Of a DNA stretch of 64,000 bases, positions 1-9,472 are shown one piece after another. The stretch is from Glycomyces sp040645615. Its GTDB lineage: Bacteria; Actinomycetota; Actinomycetes; Mycobacteriales; Micromonosporaceae. The DNA is taken from the NCBI RefSeq assembly GCF_040645615.1, contig NZ_JBEYYO010000017.1, forward strand, positions 67,737-131,736, written 5' to 3'. Under the pieces are notes generated by a model, which worked only from the letters and a program-made list of their open reading frames with translations, was not told the origin of the DNA and ran no database searches. The stretch's first letter is position 1. Each line of letters begins with the position of its first letter. The position numbers were made by a program, and so were the translations under genes.

Positions 1-6
1 GAAACC

Positions 7-2016
7 GTGCTCGACCGCTACGACCCGATCGACGAGGCCGACCCGGTCTGGGGCGAAGCCCTGTACCGCACCGGGCGGCGCTCCACCCTGCTCGAACTCG
101 ACGCCAACCCCTGGCGCGTCCCCGCCGCCGTGGCCGACGACCCCTCGGCCCCGGCCGAGACCGACGACCCCCGCGCCCGGGCCGAGACCGCGCTCCTGCT
201 CCGCGCCGCCGCCTACGACGACGTCGCGACCGAGGACCCCGACTGGGACCGCATCGCCGCGACCCTCCACACCGGAGTGTCGCGCACCGGCCCCGCGGAC
301 CTGTTCGACGTGCTCGCCGCCGCCTTCAGCGGCCACCGCCTCGCGGCCCTCGACGCCTTCGACACCGCCCGCCCCACCGGCACCGACGCCGCCTCGCCCC
401 GCGACGCCCACCTGCGAGCCGTCCTCATCCTCCACGCCCTCGACGGCGCCGACCCCGACACCGCCCGCCGCTGTGTCGGCGCCTGGGCCCAAGTCCTCGC
501 CGACGACGCCTACTGGCGCGCCTGGCGCCGGACCGCCGAGGAACGCTACGGCCAGAACGTGACCGAAGCACAGATCAAGTCCATGCACGACCGCCTCCGC
601 CGCCTCGTGGAACGCGCCGCCGAACAGGCCGGGCTCCACGCGGCCGCCGCGCACCTCGACCGCGAGACCGGCGCGCTGGCGCTCCTGCGCGGCTACGGCG
701 GCCTCCCTCTCGAAGACGGCTCCACTGTGGCCTGCGGGCCGCTGCGCATGGCCGAACTCGGGCTCAGCGAGCGCTTCGGGAAGCTCGTGCTCGAATGCGA
801 GGCCGAGGACTTCGAACTCGCCGGACTCCTCATAGGAGCGTTCAGCGGCGTCGGCCTCGCGGTCGTCGAGCTCGGCAACGGTCAGCCCGCGCAGGCGCTC
901 AAGACCGCGCTCGACCTGCGCTGCGACCATTGCCGGGCCACCGGAGCCGACGCCGGGTTCGCCGCGAAGGTCTGCGCCGACGACTGCGAGCACTTCGACC
1001 GGGTCCACCCCGCGCTCGCGGGCCGCGAGGACGGGCGCGACGTGCTCGCCGTGGCCGCCTCGTCGGTGGTGTGCGACGCCGCACTGGAACTGGCCACCGC
1101 CGCCGTCGCCAAAGCCGACGGCGGGATCGAGGAGGCCGCCGGGCACTGGAGGCGCGCGGTCGAGCATGCCGAGGACTGCGGCCGCGTCGACGACGTGGAG
1201 GCCGCGATGAGCGAGGCCGCGATCGGCCGCGCCGAGACCCTGCTGCGCCGCAAGCGGTACGGCGACGCCATCACGCTCCTCGACCACGTCCTCGACCTCA
1301 TGCCCGACCGGGCCCGGACCGGAGCGGCCGGGCCCCGCCGGGACCGCGTGGTGACCCTGCTCGTGCAGATCCTCGACCAGCGCGGCGTGACCGCAGTGAA
1401 CGAGAAGCGCTTCGCCGAAGGCTGCGCCGACCTCGAACGGGCGGTGCGGCTCGCGCCGCATCAGCTGCCGCCGCGCCGCAATCTCGGTGTGGCTCTGGGC
1501 AACCAGGCCGACGTGCTGCTCGCGAAGGCCGAGAACGGCACGGGCGTGCCCGACCTGCGGGGGATCACGGCGCTCATCGAGCTGTCGATCGGGCATCTCG
1601 ACACCGGGCTGGAGCACCGGCCCGGGAACCCCGAGCTGACCCGGCTGCGCGAGCAGGCCGTGGGCCTGCACACGGCCGCGTACAACCTCGCGGGCATCCG
1701 GGCCGCCGACCTGAAGCGGTTCGACGAGGCCGCCCGGCACCTCAAACAGGCGGTGCGGCTCGACCCGGCGCGGCTCGGCCCCCGACTCAACCTCGGCGCG
1801 GTGCTCCAGGCCCAGGCCATCGCGAAGCTCACCCCGCCGTCCTACGGCCCGATCAGCCACTCCAGTCTGCGCGCGGCCGAACGGCTCGTCCTGCAGGCCA
1901 TCGACCAGTACAAGGCGGCCCGTGTGCACCACCGTTCCGACCCCGAACTGCGTGAATCGCTCGACGGCGCGAAGGCCGCGCACGCACAGATCAGCCAGGC
2001 GCTGAGGGGATGGTGA
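7..2016 (+). CDS. TPR protein with Cys-rich module, first gene of CHAT-chaperone cassette (possibly 5'-partial)
   Basis: Tetratricopeptide-type protein of at least 669 residues. The C-terminal third has recognisable TPR helices, for example RFAEGCADLERAVRLAP and RFDEAARHLKQAVRLDP. The middle (about residues 95-400) is helical and contains paired cysteines, CDHC and CADDC, suggesting a metal-binding knob. This middle part resembles the C-terminal part of the next protein: GGLPLEDGSTVACGP here against GGLPLPGEGRIACGP there. The stop codon is one base before the ATG of the CHAT gene, so the two are co-transcribed. The frame is open from base 1, so the GTG at 7 may be internal and the true start may lie outside the window. 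TPR arrays usually hold protein partners together; a scaffold or sensor role in the cassette is inference. Confidence 0.75.
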   Translation: MLDRYDPIDEADPVWGEALYRTGRRSTLLELDANPWRVPAAVADDPSAPAETDDPRARAETALLLRAAAYDDVATEDPDWDRIAATLHTGVSRTGPADLFDVLAAAFSGHRLAALDAFDTARPTGTDAASPRDAHLRAVLILHALDGADPDTARRCVGAWAQVLADDAYWRAWRRTAEERYGQNVTEAQIKSMHDRLRRLVERAAEQAGLHAAAAHLDRETGALALLRGYGGLPLEDGSTVACGPLRMAELGLSERFGKLVLECEAEDFELAGLLIGAFSGVGLAVVELGNGQPAQALKTALDLRCDHCRATGADAGFAAKVCADDCEHFDRVHPALAGREDGRDVLAVAASSVVCDAALELATAAVAKADGGIEEAAGHWRRAVEHAEDCGRVDDVEAAMSEAAIGRAETLLRRKRYGDAITLLDHVLDLMPDRARTGAAGPRRDRVVTLLVQILDQRGVTAVNEKRFAEGCADLERAVRLAPHQLPPRRNLGVALGNQADVLLAKAENGTGVPDLRGITALIELSIGHLDTGLEHRPGNPELTRLREQAVGLHTAAYNLAGIRAADLKRFDEAARHLKQAVRLDPARLGPRLNLGAVLQAQAIAKLTPPSYGPISHSSLRAAERLVLQAIDQYKAARVHHRSDPELRESLDGAKAAHAQISQALRGW

Positions 2017-2017
2017 C

Positions 2018-5000
2018 ATGAAGGACTTCGAGGAACTTCGCATCCGACTCCGCCGCAGCGGCACCGGCCGCTATCTCGCGGTGGCGAACGGCGCGGCCCG
2101 AGGCGCGGCCGTCCTGCACATCGGGGACGAGCCCCGGCGGCTTCGGGCCGAGTACCGGCACCTGGTCGACATCGACCTGCACCGGGCCGGTTCGGGCGGG
2201 AAGGACGTGGCCGCCGAGATGCGCGAACTCGGCCGCAAGACCTTCGACCTCGTCTTCGGCGGCCCGCTCGGCGAGGTCCTCCAGGCCGCACGCGCCGCTC
2301 AAGGCTCCGGCGGGCTGCGCCTGCGCTTCGACCTGCCGCCCGAACTGGCGGACCTTCCCGTCGAGACGCTCTGCGGCCCTTCGGGTCGGCCCGACCAGAC
2401 CTTCGCGTTCGACGCGAACCTCTCGCTCGTGCGGACCCTCCCGGCGCAGCTGCCGCAGTCGCGCATGCCCGCCGCCGAGGACCCGACCGAGCCGATCAGC
2501 ATCCTCGTGGCCGTCGCGCGTCCCGAGGGCCTGCCCGAGATCGGCGGCGACCTGGAGGCCGCGAGGATCGAGAACGACCTGCCGCACCTGACCGCCAGCG
2601 CCACCGTCCTCAAGTCCGCGACCCGCGCCAAGATCGGGTCCTGGCTGGAGCGCCAGAGCGGCCCGGCCGCGGTGGTCCTGGTGGCCCACGGCGACTACGA
2701 CGAGCGCGGCGGCATCGGCGCGGTGATCCTCGAGGACGAGGACGGCGGCCCCGACCTCGTCTCGGGAGACCTGTTGGGCGGCATGCTCGTCGAGGCCCCG
2801 AAGCTGCGCCTGGTGGTGCTGGACCTGTGCCATTCCTCGCGCGGCGGCGCGGCCGAGTCGTTCGGCGGCCTCGCGCAGGCGATCATCGGGCGTGGCGTGC
2901 CCGCTGTCGTGGGCATGAACGGGCTGGTCACCGACGACGTGGCCGCCACGATCGGCCCGACGCTGCTGCTCGACGTGTGCCGCAACAAGACCGTGGACGA
3001 GGCGGTGCTGGGCGCGCGCCGCCGGGTGGCCCACAACGGGCGCACCGCGATCGAGTGGGGCACCCCGACGCTGTACGTCCACGAGGGCGTGGGCCACGGC
3101 TGGCTGTTCAAGGTGCGCGGTGTCAAGGGCGGCAACGCGGTCGACTTCCTGCGCCACGGCAGGAAGGCCGTCGAGGCGCTGGTGGGCGGCGACGGCGACT
3201 TCTCGCCGCAGCAGATCATCGACGCGGCGCGCTTCTATCGCGGCGAGCGGTCCTGGCAGCTGGTCAAGCGCACCGGCGAGGTGAACTTCGAGAACGCCGA
3301 ACTCGCCCGGCTCAAGGAGGAAGCCCAGCTCGAACTCGACTGGGCGGGCATCGAGAAGCTGTGCGCGGGCATGGCCGAGGACGGGAAGGCCGCGTCGATC
3401 ACGGCCACGATGCGCGCCTTGGCGAGACGCCTCCCCGAGGATGTCGGAGCGGTCCTCAAGGCCGAGGCCAAGGAGTACGGGGCGCTCGACGGTTTGATGT
3501 CGAAGGCCGCCAAGGCCGAGCGCGACGAGGATTGGGAAGACGCGGACGACCTGTACGGCCAGGTGCTGCGCTTGCGTCCGGACGGGTTCCGCGACGCTGC
3601 CGCGCGGCTCGCGGCCTCCCGCGAGGAGCGGACCCTCGCGGCGGCGTACGCCGAAGCGGTGGCCTTCGAGGACGCGGGGGAGTGGCCGGAGACCGAGCGG
3701 ACGTTCGCGGCGATCCTCGCGCAGCGCGCCGACGGCTACCGCGACAGCGCCGCCCGTGCGGCTTACGCGACGGGGCGGCGTCGCGAGGCCGAAGAGGACT
3801 GGGGCGGCGCGGCCGAGGCCTACACCGCCTGCGGCGGTGAAGCGGACGACGAGCGAAGTGGCCGCGGTGCTGCGGACTCGACTGGTCGCGGCGGTTACCG
3901 GGACTCCCGCCATCGAGCCGACTACTGCGAGGGCCGCAAAGCCGTTGCCGAGTCGCAATGGGACTTGGCCGCTGAGCGGCTCGCGGGTCTCGCGATCGAG
4001 GACGCCGAGCAATGGCGTCGCTATGCCCAGGGCCGCATCGCCGAGGCCGCCGGGCAGTGGGCGACGGCCGCTGAGCGTTTCGGCGACCTCGGCTCGTTCG
4101 CCGACAGCGCCGACCGGCGTCTCCTCGCCGAGGGGCACCTCGCGCTCGCCGCAAGGGACCACCAGGCCGCGGCGGACCGCTTCAGCCGGGTGCGACACCT
4201 CGATCCGCCAGTGGACGAGGTCCTCGCCTCCCTGTACGCCGCAGCGGAAGCGGCCGAGTCGGCTGAGGACTGGGTTCGGGCCGCCGAGGCGTACGGCGCC
4301 GCCGCCGGGTTCGAGGACGCCGCCGCCCGCCGCGACTACTGCGCCGCGCGTGCCGCCGAAGCCGAACTCCTGTGGGCGGAGGCCGCGGCCTCATACCGGG
4401 CTACCGACCACCGTGATGCGGCGGCCCGGCTGCCCTACGCCGAAGGCCGCGCCGCCGAGCAGGCCGGGGACTGGGACGGGGCCCGCGAACGCTACCGGTC
4501 CCTCCCGAACCCGTTCGGCGACAGTGCGGGTCGCGCCGACTACGCCCAGGGCCGCGCCGCGGACGCGCGTCGCGACTGGGAGGCCGTGGTGGCCGGGTTC
4601 GCGGGTCTGCCCGACCGCTTCGACGACGGCGAGGTGGGCCGCAGACGCCGCTACGCGCGCGCGGCCCGGGCCGCCGACGGTGAGGAGTGGACCGAGGTCC
4701 TGGCCCACCTCCGGCACGCCGACGACGCCGAACACGACGGGGACGTGGGCCGGCTCCGTCTGCGCGCCAGGGGCGCTCAAGCCGAGCAGACCGGCGACTG
4801 GGCCGGTGCGGTCGCGGCCTACACCGAAGGCGGCGACGAGTTCGCCGAAGCGCTCCACTATGCCCTGCTTCGCCGCTGCGAGGTCGACGCCGACTGGGAC
4901 GGCATGCTCGAAGCCGCCCGCCACCTCCCGCCCGACCACCGCGACGTGGGCACCCGAGGTTGCCACGCCGAAGCCCGCCAGGCCCTCGCCCGAGGCGACT

Positions 5001-8000
5001 GGGACGGCGCGCTCGGCCTGCTCGGCGCGCTCCCCGCCGACTTCGACGGCCGCGAGCACCTGATCCTGCACGCGCGCTTCGGCAAAGCCGATGCCGAGGC
5101 GGATTGGCCCACGGTGGCGGCGCTCGCCGACCAGATCGAAGCCGAAGGCCACATCGCGATCTGCGGCGGCGACGTCCACATTGCCATCACCGGCTCGGGT
5201 GAGGACGCCCGCGGCCGCCAGTACCTCTCGATCCGGGGCCGGTACGCCCGAGGCCGCATGGCCGAACTCGACGCCGACTGGGACGCCGCAGCCGAGGCCT
5301 TCCGCGCCTGCGACGGCCACACCGACGCCCCCGCCCGCGTCGCTTACGCGGACGGCCGCCGCCTCGAAGCTCAGGGCCGCCTCAGAGAGGCGATCGCCCT
5401 GTACGACCGCGCGGACACGCTCGCCGCCGCCTACGCTGACGGTCGTGAATCCCAACGGCGCGAGAGCGAGACGACCGGCCTCCACGGCCGCGCGCCCGCG
5501 CCCGCGCCCGCCGCCGACGGTCGACGCACATCCCAAGGGAGCGCGAGCGAAGCGACCACCCGCCGCGATCCTGCCGACGGGCGAATCGCACCGCAAGGCC
5601 GCCCGCGTGACGCCAACCCCTTGGACGACCATGCTGACGCGCTAACCCGCCGATCCGAATCCTATGGGCGCGCGAGCGAGGCGACCATCCTCCACGGCCA
5701 TGCTGACGGCCGACGGGAATCCTCCGGCCGCAGCGAAGCGGCCGCCCTTCGCGACCGCGCGGACGCGCCCGCCATGGACCACGCTGACAGCCGAAGCAAA
5801 TTCGAGCGGCGCGCGAGCGAGGCGACCGCTCTTCACGGCCACGCTGATGGCAGACGCAAATCCTCGGGCCGCAGCGAAGCGGCAGCCCTCCGCGGTCGCG
5901 CGGACGCGCTCGCTCCCGACGACGCCGACGGCGGACGCGAATCTCATGGGCGCGACACCGAGCCGGCCATCATTCACGACCGCGCGGACGCGCTCGCTCC
6001 CGACGACGCCGACGGCCGACGGGCATCCCAAGGGCGCGAGGGCGAGGCGACCACTCCCAGCGATCCTGCCGACGGTCGAATCGCACCCCAAGATCGCCCG
6101 AGAGAGGCGACTGCCCTCCGCGACCAGGCTGACGGTCGACGCGAGTCCTCCGGCCGCAACGGAGCGGCCGCCCGCCGCGACCGCGCGGACGCGCTCACCA
6201 CCGATCACGCCGACGACCGACGCGCATCCGAAGGGCGCGAGAGTGACACGACCGCCCTGCCCAACCAGGCCGATGGCCGACGCGAGTCCTCCGGCCGCAG
6301 CGGAGCGGCCGCCCGCCGCGACCGCGCGGACTCGCTCACCACCGGCCACGCCGACGACCGACGCGCATCCGAGGGCCGTTCGCGTGAGGCGAACGCTGTG
6401 GACGACCACGCCGACACCCTCGCCCGAGCCGCCGCCCGCTCCCGCCGCCTCAATGCGCTCCTCGACGCCCTGCCCTGGGCCGAGACCCTCGCCACCGACT
6501 CGCTCGTGGCCGATCCCGTGGCCGCCGCCGATCCCGGCTTCCCCTACACCGCCTTCGCCGCAGCCGGTATCACCCCCTCATCAAGCGCCGCCGACGTCCA
6601 GAACGCCACCTTCGAACTCATGATGGTCGGCGGGATCTCGGAACAAGCCCTCAAGTCCTGGGACCGCCTGCGCCTGCCCGACCGGCGCCTGCTCCTCGAC
6701 GCGCAGCTCTACGGCTTCCCCGACCGGCCCGCGTTCGCCGCCGTGCTCGCCGACCTCGACCCCGAGGCCGACCCGCTCGCCGCGATCTGCGAGCGCCTTC
6801 CCGACAGCGCGCCCCTGTTCCGGCTCCTCGCGGGCGACCGCGCCGCCGCCGTCGAGGCCTGGAAGGCCCGCCTCACCGAGGCCCCCGGGAACATGCCCGA
6901 CGCGCACCGCCTCGCCGTGGCCGCCCTCTGGCACGCGATCGAACTCGAAGCCGGAGGCGCGTGGGAGCACGCCGAGCGACTCTGGCGCCTCTCCCTCGCC
7001 TGCTGGGCCGCGCTGCTCGGCGACGACGAGTACTGGACCGTGTGGTCCCTCGGCCGCGCCGCCCACTACGGACACGCCGTGCTTCCCGGCGAGACCAGTC
7101 GCCTCCGCGCCGATCTCGGACAGCACCTCATGTCCATCCTCGCCGCCATCGCCGAACGCCACGCCCGCGAAGGCCGCCCCGGCCCGGCCGCGCGCAGCCG
7201 CGCCCTCGTCAGCGTCCTCGAAGCCGAAATGGAAGCGGCCCAATGCCTCCGCGACGCCGGAGGCCTCCCGCTGCCCGGCGAAGGCCGCATCGCCTGCGGC
7301 CCCGGCTACCTCGCCCTCACCGGCCTGCGCCCGAACCTCGCGCGGTTCGTGGCCGCCGCCGAAGCCGACGCCGACCTCGGTGACGCCGCGCTCCGGCGTC
7401 TGCGCTGGTCCTTCTCCGGCTTCGGCAGGGCCTTCGCCGACTACGAGCGCCACCGCTACAGCGCGGCCCTGCGCCGACTCCCCGACCCCCGCGCCCTCCG
7501 CGAACGACCCGAGGACTGCGACGGCCCCGCACCAGGCCACGACCCCGACTGTCCACAGTGCGCCGCGTTCCTCGCCTACGACCCCGCCTACGCGCACCTG
7601 CCCCGGCGCGGCCACCGGCTCCTGCGCGACGCCGTCGAACTCGCCGTCAGGGCCCGCCTCTCGGCCGCCCACCACCTCCTCGGCGTCGACGGCCGCACCG
7701 ACGACGCGATCGCCGAACTCTCCCAAGCGATCGCGACCGCCGCCCACGCGGCCATGGCCGTCCGCACCCGCCAAGACGTCCAGCGCCTGGTCCTCGGCCG
7801 CGTCCGCAGCCTCACCGAAGCCGGAGGCCGCAGCACCCGCCGCCTCGACGCCGCCGTGGCACTCCTCGACGCCGCGACCCCGCTCGTCGGGCGCTCCGGC
7901 GCCGCCGACCTTAACCGGGCCGCCTCCAAACTCCGCGTCGACCGCGCCCTCATCCGCTACAACGCCGACCGCTCCGCCGACGTCGCACCCCTCCTGCCCG

Positions 8001-8479
8001 ACATCAGGGACGCCCTCGACCTCCACCCCGACTCCGTGCGCGGCCTGGACACCCTCTCCCGCTTCGTCCAGCTCGTCAACGCCGCCGCACCCGAATACGA
8101 GCAGCGCGAACGCGCCGCCCGCCTCGTCGACGTGCTCGAACGCCTCCACACCGCGTTCGCGCACGCCGAAGCCAGCGCCGCCCTCGCCGCCACCCAAGAC
8201 GAGATCCTCGACTCCGTCAAGGACCTCGTCTTCCACTGGATGAGCCCCAGGGAGATCGCCGACCTCCTCGAGTCCTACAACGACGACCCCGGCGACCCCA
8301 GGGACCTCGCCGAGAGGGCCCGCGGCCGCAGCCCCGAGCGACTCGACACGATCATCAGGGCCGTCGACGACCTCGTGCGCGCCCTGCGCCTGAGCCCCTT
8401 CGACCCCGACATCCGCGCCTCGCTCACCGAAGCGCTCACCCGCCTCATCGACTTCCTCGACCGCAGGGAGGGCCCGTGA
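2018..8479 (+). CDS. Giant CHAT-domain (caspase-like) protein with helical repeats and J-like module
   Basis: Very large protein of 2,153 residues. Residues about 20-370 form a CHAT domain, a caspase-fold peptidase domain associated with TPRs. The expected dyad is visible as VLVAHGDYD (His224) and LDLCHSSRGG (Cys271). Residues about 490-1140 carry roughly a dozen degenerate helical repeats of the pattern DWxxAxxxY...YRDAxxRxxYAxGR. Residues about 1140-1470 are a low-complexity Arg/Asp/Ala tract built from 141-bp DNA duplications. Residues about 1508-1575 form a J-like segment similar to the next protein, and residues about 1590-2000 resemble the middle of the preceding protein, including CPQC. 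No signal peptide is seen. The last four bases overlap the next start (GTGA). CHAT enzymes are typically effector proteases released by a partner; that role here is inference. Confidence 0.85.
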   Translation: MKDFEELRIRLRRSGTGRYLAVANGAARGAAVLHIGDEPRRLRAEYRHLVDIDLHRAGSGGKDVAAEMRELGRKTFDLVFGGPLGEVLQAARAAQGSGGLRLRFDLPPELADLPVETLCGPSGRPDQTFAFDANLSLVRTLPAQLPQSRMPAAEDPTEPISILVAVARPEGLPEIGGDLEAARIENDLPHLTASATVLKSATRAKIGSWLERQSGPAAVVLVAHGDYDERGGIGAVILEDEDGGPDLVSGDLLGGMLVEAPKLRLVVLDLCHSSRGGAAESFGGLAQAIIGRGVPAVVGMNGLVTDDVAATIGPTLLLDVCRNKTVDEAVLGARRRVAHNGRTAIEWGTPTLYVHEGVGHGWLFKVRGVKGGNAVDFLRHGRKAVEALVGGDGDFSPQQIIDAARFYRGERSWQLVKRTGEVNFENAELARLKEEAQLELDWAGIEKLCAGMAEDGKAASITATMRALARRLPEDVGAVLKAEAKEYGALDGLMSKAAKAERDEDWEDADDLYGQVLRLRPDGFRDAAARLAASREERTLAAAYAEAVAFEDAGEWPETERTFAAILAQRADGYRDSAARAAYATGRRREAEEDWGGAAEAYTACGGEADDERSGRGAADSTGRGGYRDSRHRADYCEGRKAVAESQWDLAAERLAGLAIEDAEQWRRYAQGRIAEAAGQWATAAERFGDLGSFADSADRRLLAEGHLALAARDHQAAADRFSRVRHLDPPVDEVLASLYAAAEAAESAEDWVRAAEAYGAAAGFEDAAARRDYCAARAAEAELLWAEAAASYRATDHRDAAARLPYAEGRAAEQAGDWDGARERYRSLPNPFGDSAGRADYAQGRAADARRDWEAVVAGFAGLPDRFDDGEVGRRRRYARAARAADGEEWTEVLAHLRHADDAEHDGDVGRLRLRARGAQAEQTGDWAGAVAAYTEGGDEFAEALHYALLRRCEVDADWDGMLEAARHLPPDHRDVGTRGCHAEARQALARGDWDGALGLLGALPADFDGREHLILHARFGKADAEADWPTVAALADQIEAEGHIAICGGDVHIAITGSGEDARGRQYLSIRGRYARGRMAELDADWDAAAEAFRACDGHTDAPARVAYADGRRLEAQGRLREAIALYDRADTLAAAYADGRESQRRESETTGLHGRAPAPAPAADGRRTSQGSASEATTRRDPADGRIAPQGRPRDANPLDDHADALTRRSESYGRASEATILHGHADGRRESSGRSEAAALRDRADAPAMDHADSRSKFERRASEATALHGHADGRRKSSGRSEAAALRGRADALAPDDADGGRESHGRDTEPAIIHDRADALAPDDADGRRASQGREGEATTPSDPADGRIAPQDRPREATALRDQADGRRESSGRNGAAARRDRADALTTDHADDRRASEGRESDTTALPNQADGRRESSGRSGAAARRDRADSLTTGHADDRRASEGRSREANAVDDHADTLARAAARSRRLNALLDALPWAETLATDSLVADPVAAADPGFPYTAFAAAGITPSSSAADVQNATFELMMVGGISEQALKSWDRLRLPDRRLLLDAQLYGFPDRPAFAAVLADLDPEADPLAAICERLPDSAPLFRLLAGDRAAAVEAWKARLTEAPGNMPDAHRLAVAALWHAIELEAGGAWEHAERLWRLSLACWAALLGDDEYWTVWSLGRAAHYGHAVLPGETSRLRADLGQHLMSILAAIAERHAREGRPGPAARSRALVSVLEAEMEAAQCLRDAGGLPLPGEGRIACGPGYLALTGLRPNLARFVAAAEADADLGDAALRRLRWSFSGFGRAFADYERHRYSAALRRLPDPRALRERPEDCDGPAPGHDPDCPQCAAFLAYDPAYAHLPRRGHRLLRDAVELAVRARLSAAHHLLGVDGRTDDAIAELSQAIATAAHAAMAVRTRQDVQRLVLGRVRSLTEAGGRSTRRLDAAVALLDAATPLVGRSGAADLNRAASKLRVDRALIRYNADRSADVAPLLPDIRDALDLHPDSVRGLDTLSRFVQLVNAAAPEYEQRERAARLVDVLERLHTAFAHAEASAALAATQDEILDSVKDLVFHWMSPREIADLLESYNDDPGDPRDLAERARGRSPERLDTIIRAVDDLVRALRLSPFDPDIRASLTEALTRLIDFLDRREGP
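5705..6412 (+). repeat. 141-bp in-frame tandem-type duplications inside the CHAT gene
   Basis: Units beginning GACGGCCGAC or close variants recur 141 bp (47 codons) apart, at 5705 and 5846 and again at 6131 and 6272. The second pair is almost identical. The encoded unit begins ADGRRESSGRSGAAARRDR and carries HADDRRASEGRE about 25 residues later. Between the pairs the units are mosaic and not evenly spaced. The tract is in frame and lies between the helical repeats and the J-like module, so it looks like an expandable linker rather than a separate element. Confidence 0.8.
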
Positions 8480-8925
8480 TCCGCGACCCCGAACCGCTCC
8501 CGGACGGCGAAGCGCCCTACGCGCTCCTCGAAGCCGCCGGCATCACCCCCGAGTCCACCCAGGCCGACGTGCGCGACGCCGCCTTCACCCTCATGACCCG
8601 CGGGCTCATGAACCCCGCCACCCAGGCCGCCGCCGACGAGCTGCGCGACCCCGTGCGCCGCCTCGCGGCCGACGCGCTCCTCTACGACGCCGACCTCGAA
8701 TCGGCGCTGGCCCAGGCCCGCGAGCGCCTCGAACGCGACCGCCAGGCCGCCGCCGCACCCACGGCGTTTCCACCGCCAGAGCTCGGACCCGAGCTCTTCG
8801 CGGTGGTGGCCGCCGACGCCCCCGAGCCGCGGCCCGCCTCGGCTCCCGAACCCGAGCTCCCCGGCGCGGCGGCGGACTTCGCGTCCCCGGCCGTGCTCGA
8901 CCGCCTGATCCAGTTCGACCAGTGA
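8476..8925 (+). CDS. Small J-domain-like protein lacking the HPD motif
   Basis: Protein of 149 residues. Residues about 11-75 look like a J domain: PYALLEAAGITPESTQADVR resembles helix I and the start of helix II, and ELRDPVRRLAADALLYD resembles helix IV of DnaJ proteins. The HPD tripeptide that normally stimulates Hsp70 ATPase is absent. The same segment is embedded in the giant CHAT protein upstream (FPYTAFAAAGITPSSSAADV). The remainder is acidic and proline-rich, ending in LDRLIQFDQ. The GTG start overlaps the CHAT stop by four bases, which implies translational coupling. GrpE-like and DnaK genes follow, supporting a co-chaperone role. J-domain identity is inferred from pattern and context only. 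Confidence 0.6.
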   Translation: MIRDPEPLPDGEAPYALLEAAGITPESTQADVRDAAFTLMTRGLMNPATQAAADELRDPVRRLAADALLYDADLESALAQARERLERDRQAAAAPTAFPPPELGPELFAVVAADAPEPRPASAPEPELPGAAADFASPAVLDRLIQFDQ

Positions 8926-8932
8926 GGAACCC

Positions 8933-9472
8933 ATGAGCAATCGCAAAGGGGGCAGGCGCCCGGTCAAGCGCGCCGCGTCGCCGCCCGCCCCCACCCCGCC
9001 CGTGCCGACGCTCCCCGAGGCGTTGGGCGCGACCCGGGACCTGGTCAAGGCCATGGACCGCCACCGGGAGGAGACGGTGTTCCTGCTGCGCGAGCTGAAC
9101 GAGCGCGAGCAGACCCAGCGACTCCAGGAGCAGGACGTGATGCGGCTCCTCGGGGGCCTGGCCGACGCGTTGGACGTGCTCGAACGCCAGCTCGACGTCG
9201 AGGCCGAGGACGCCGAGGCCTACCGCGAGCACCTGCGCGGCGCGATCGACAAGGCCGTGCGGAAGGTCAACGAGAAGGGCCGGTTCGAACTGATCGGCAG
9301 GGTCGGCGAGACCGCCGACCCCAGCACCCACCAGATCCGCGAGACCCGCGTCGAACCCGGCGCCGAACCCGACACGGTGGTCGAGGTGTCGGAGCGGGGC
9401 GTCCTCTACCGAGGCAGCCTCCTCCGACCGGCCGTCGTGGTCACCGCCAAGAGCGAAGGAGCTGACGAATGA
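8933..9472 (+). CDS. GrpE-like nucleotide exchange factor
   Basis: Protein of 179 residues. The N-terminal 35 residues are basic and proline-rich. A long helical stretch follows at about residues 40-105, matching the GrpE coiled coil. The C-terminal part (about 120-175) reads ELIGRVGETADPSTHQIRET and then VVEVSERGVLYRGSLLRP, which follows the GrpE beta-domain pattern (P.GE.fDP..HeA, GtVveV...GY...gr.lRpA.V.V). GrpE releases ADP from DnaK. The gene is directly downstream of the J-like gene and overlaps the DnaK start by four bases (ATGA). It is probably dedicated to the DnaK next to it rather than being the housekeeping grpE, because the rest of the operon is not dnaK-grpE-dnaJ. Confidence 0.8.
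   Translation: MSNRKGGRRPVKRAASPPAPTPPVPTLPEALGATRDLVKAMDRHREETVFLLRELNEREQTQRLQEQDVMRLLGGLADALDVLERQLDVEAEDAEAYREHLRGAIDKAVRKVNEKGRFELIGRVGETADPSTHQIRETRVEPGAEPDTVVEVSERGVLYRGSLLRPAVVVTAKSEGADE

Noticed and set aside
1991..4198. A 735-codon open frame on the minus strand
   Set aside because: It is the mirror of the CHAT gene: high GC at third positions keeps the complementary frame open. It has no family-like sequence and no ribosome site.
5430..6420. Possible CRISPR array from the repeated units
   Set aside because: The units are 141 bp, in frame, without conserved short repeats and variable spacers, and there is no cas gene.
2018..8479. Type III-E CRISPR Craspase (TPR-CHAT) identity
   Set aside because: The CHAT domain is N-terminal and there is no gRAMP/Cas7-11 gene or array nearby.
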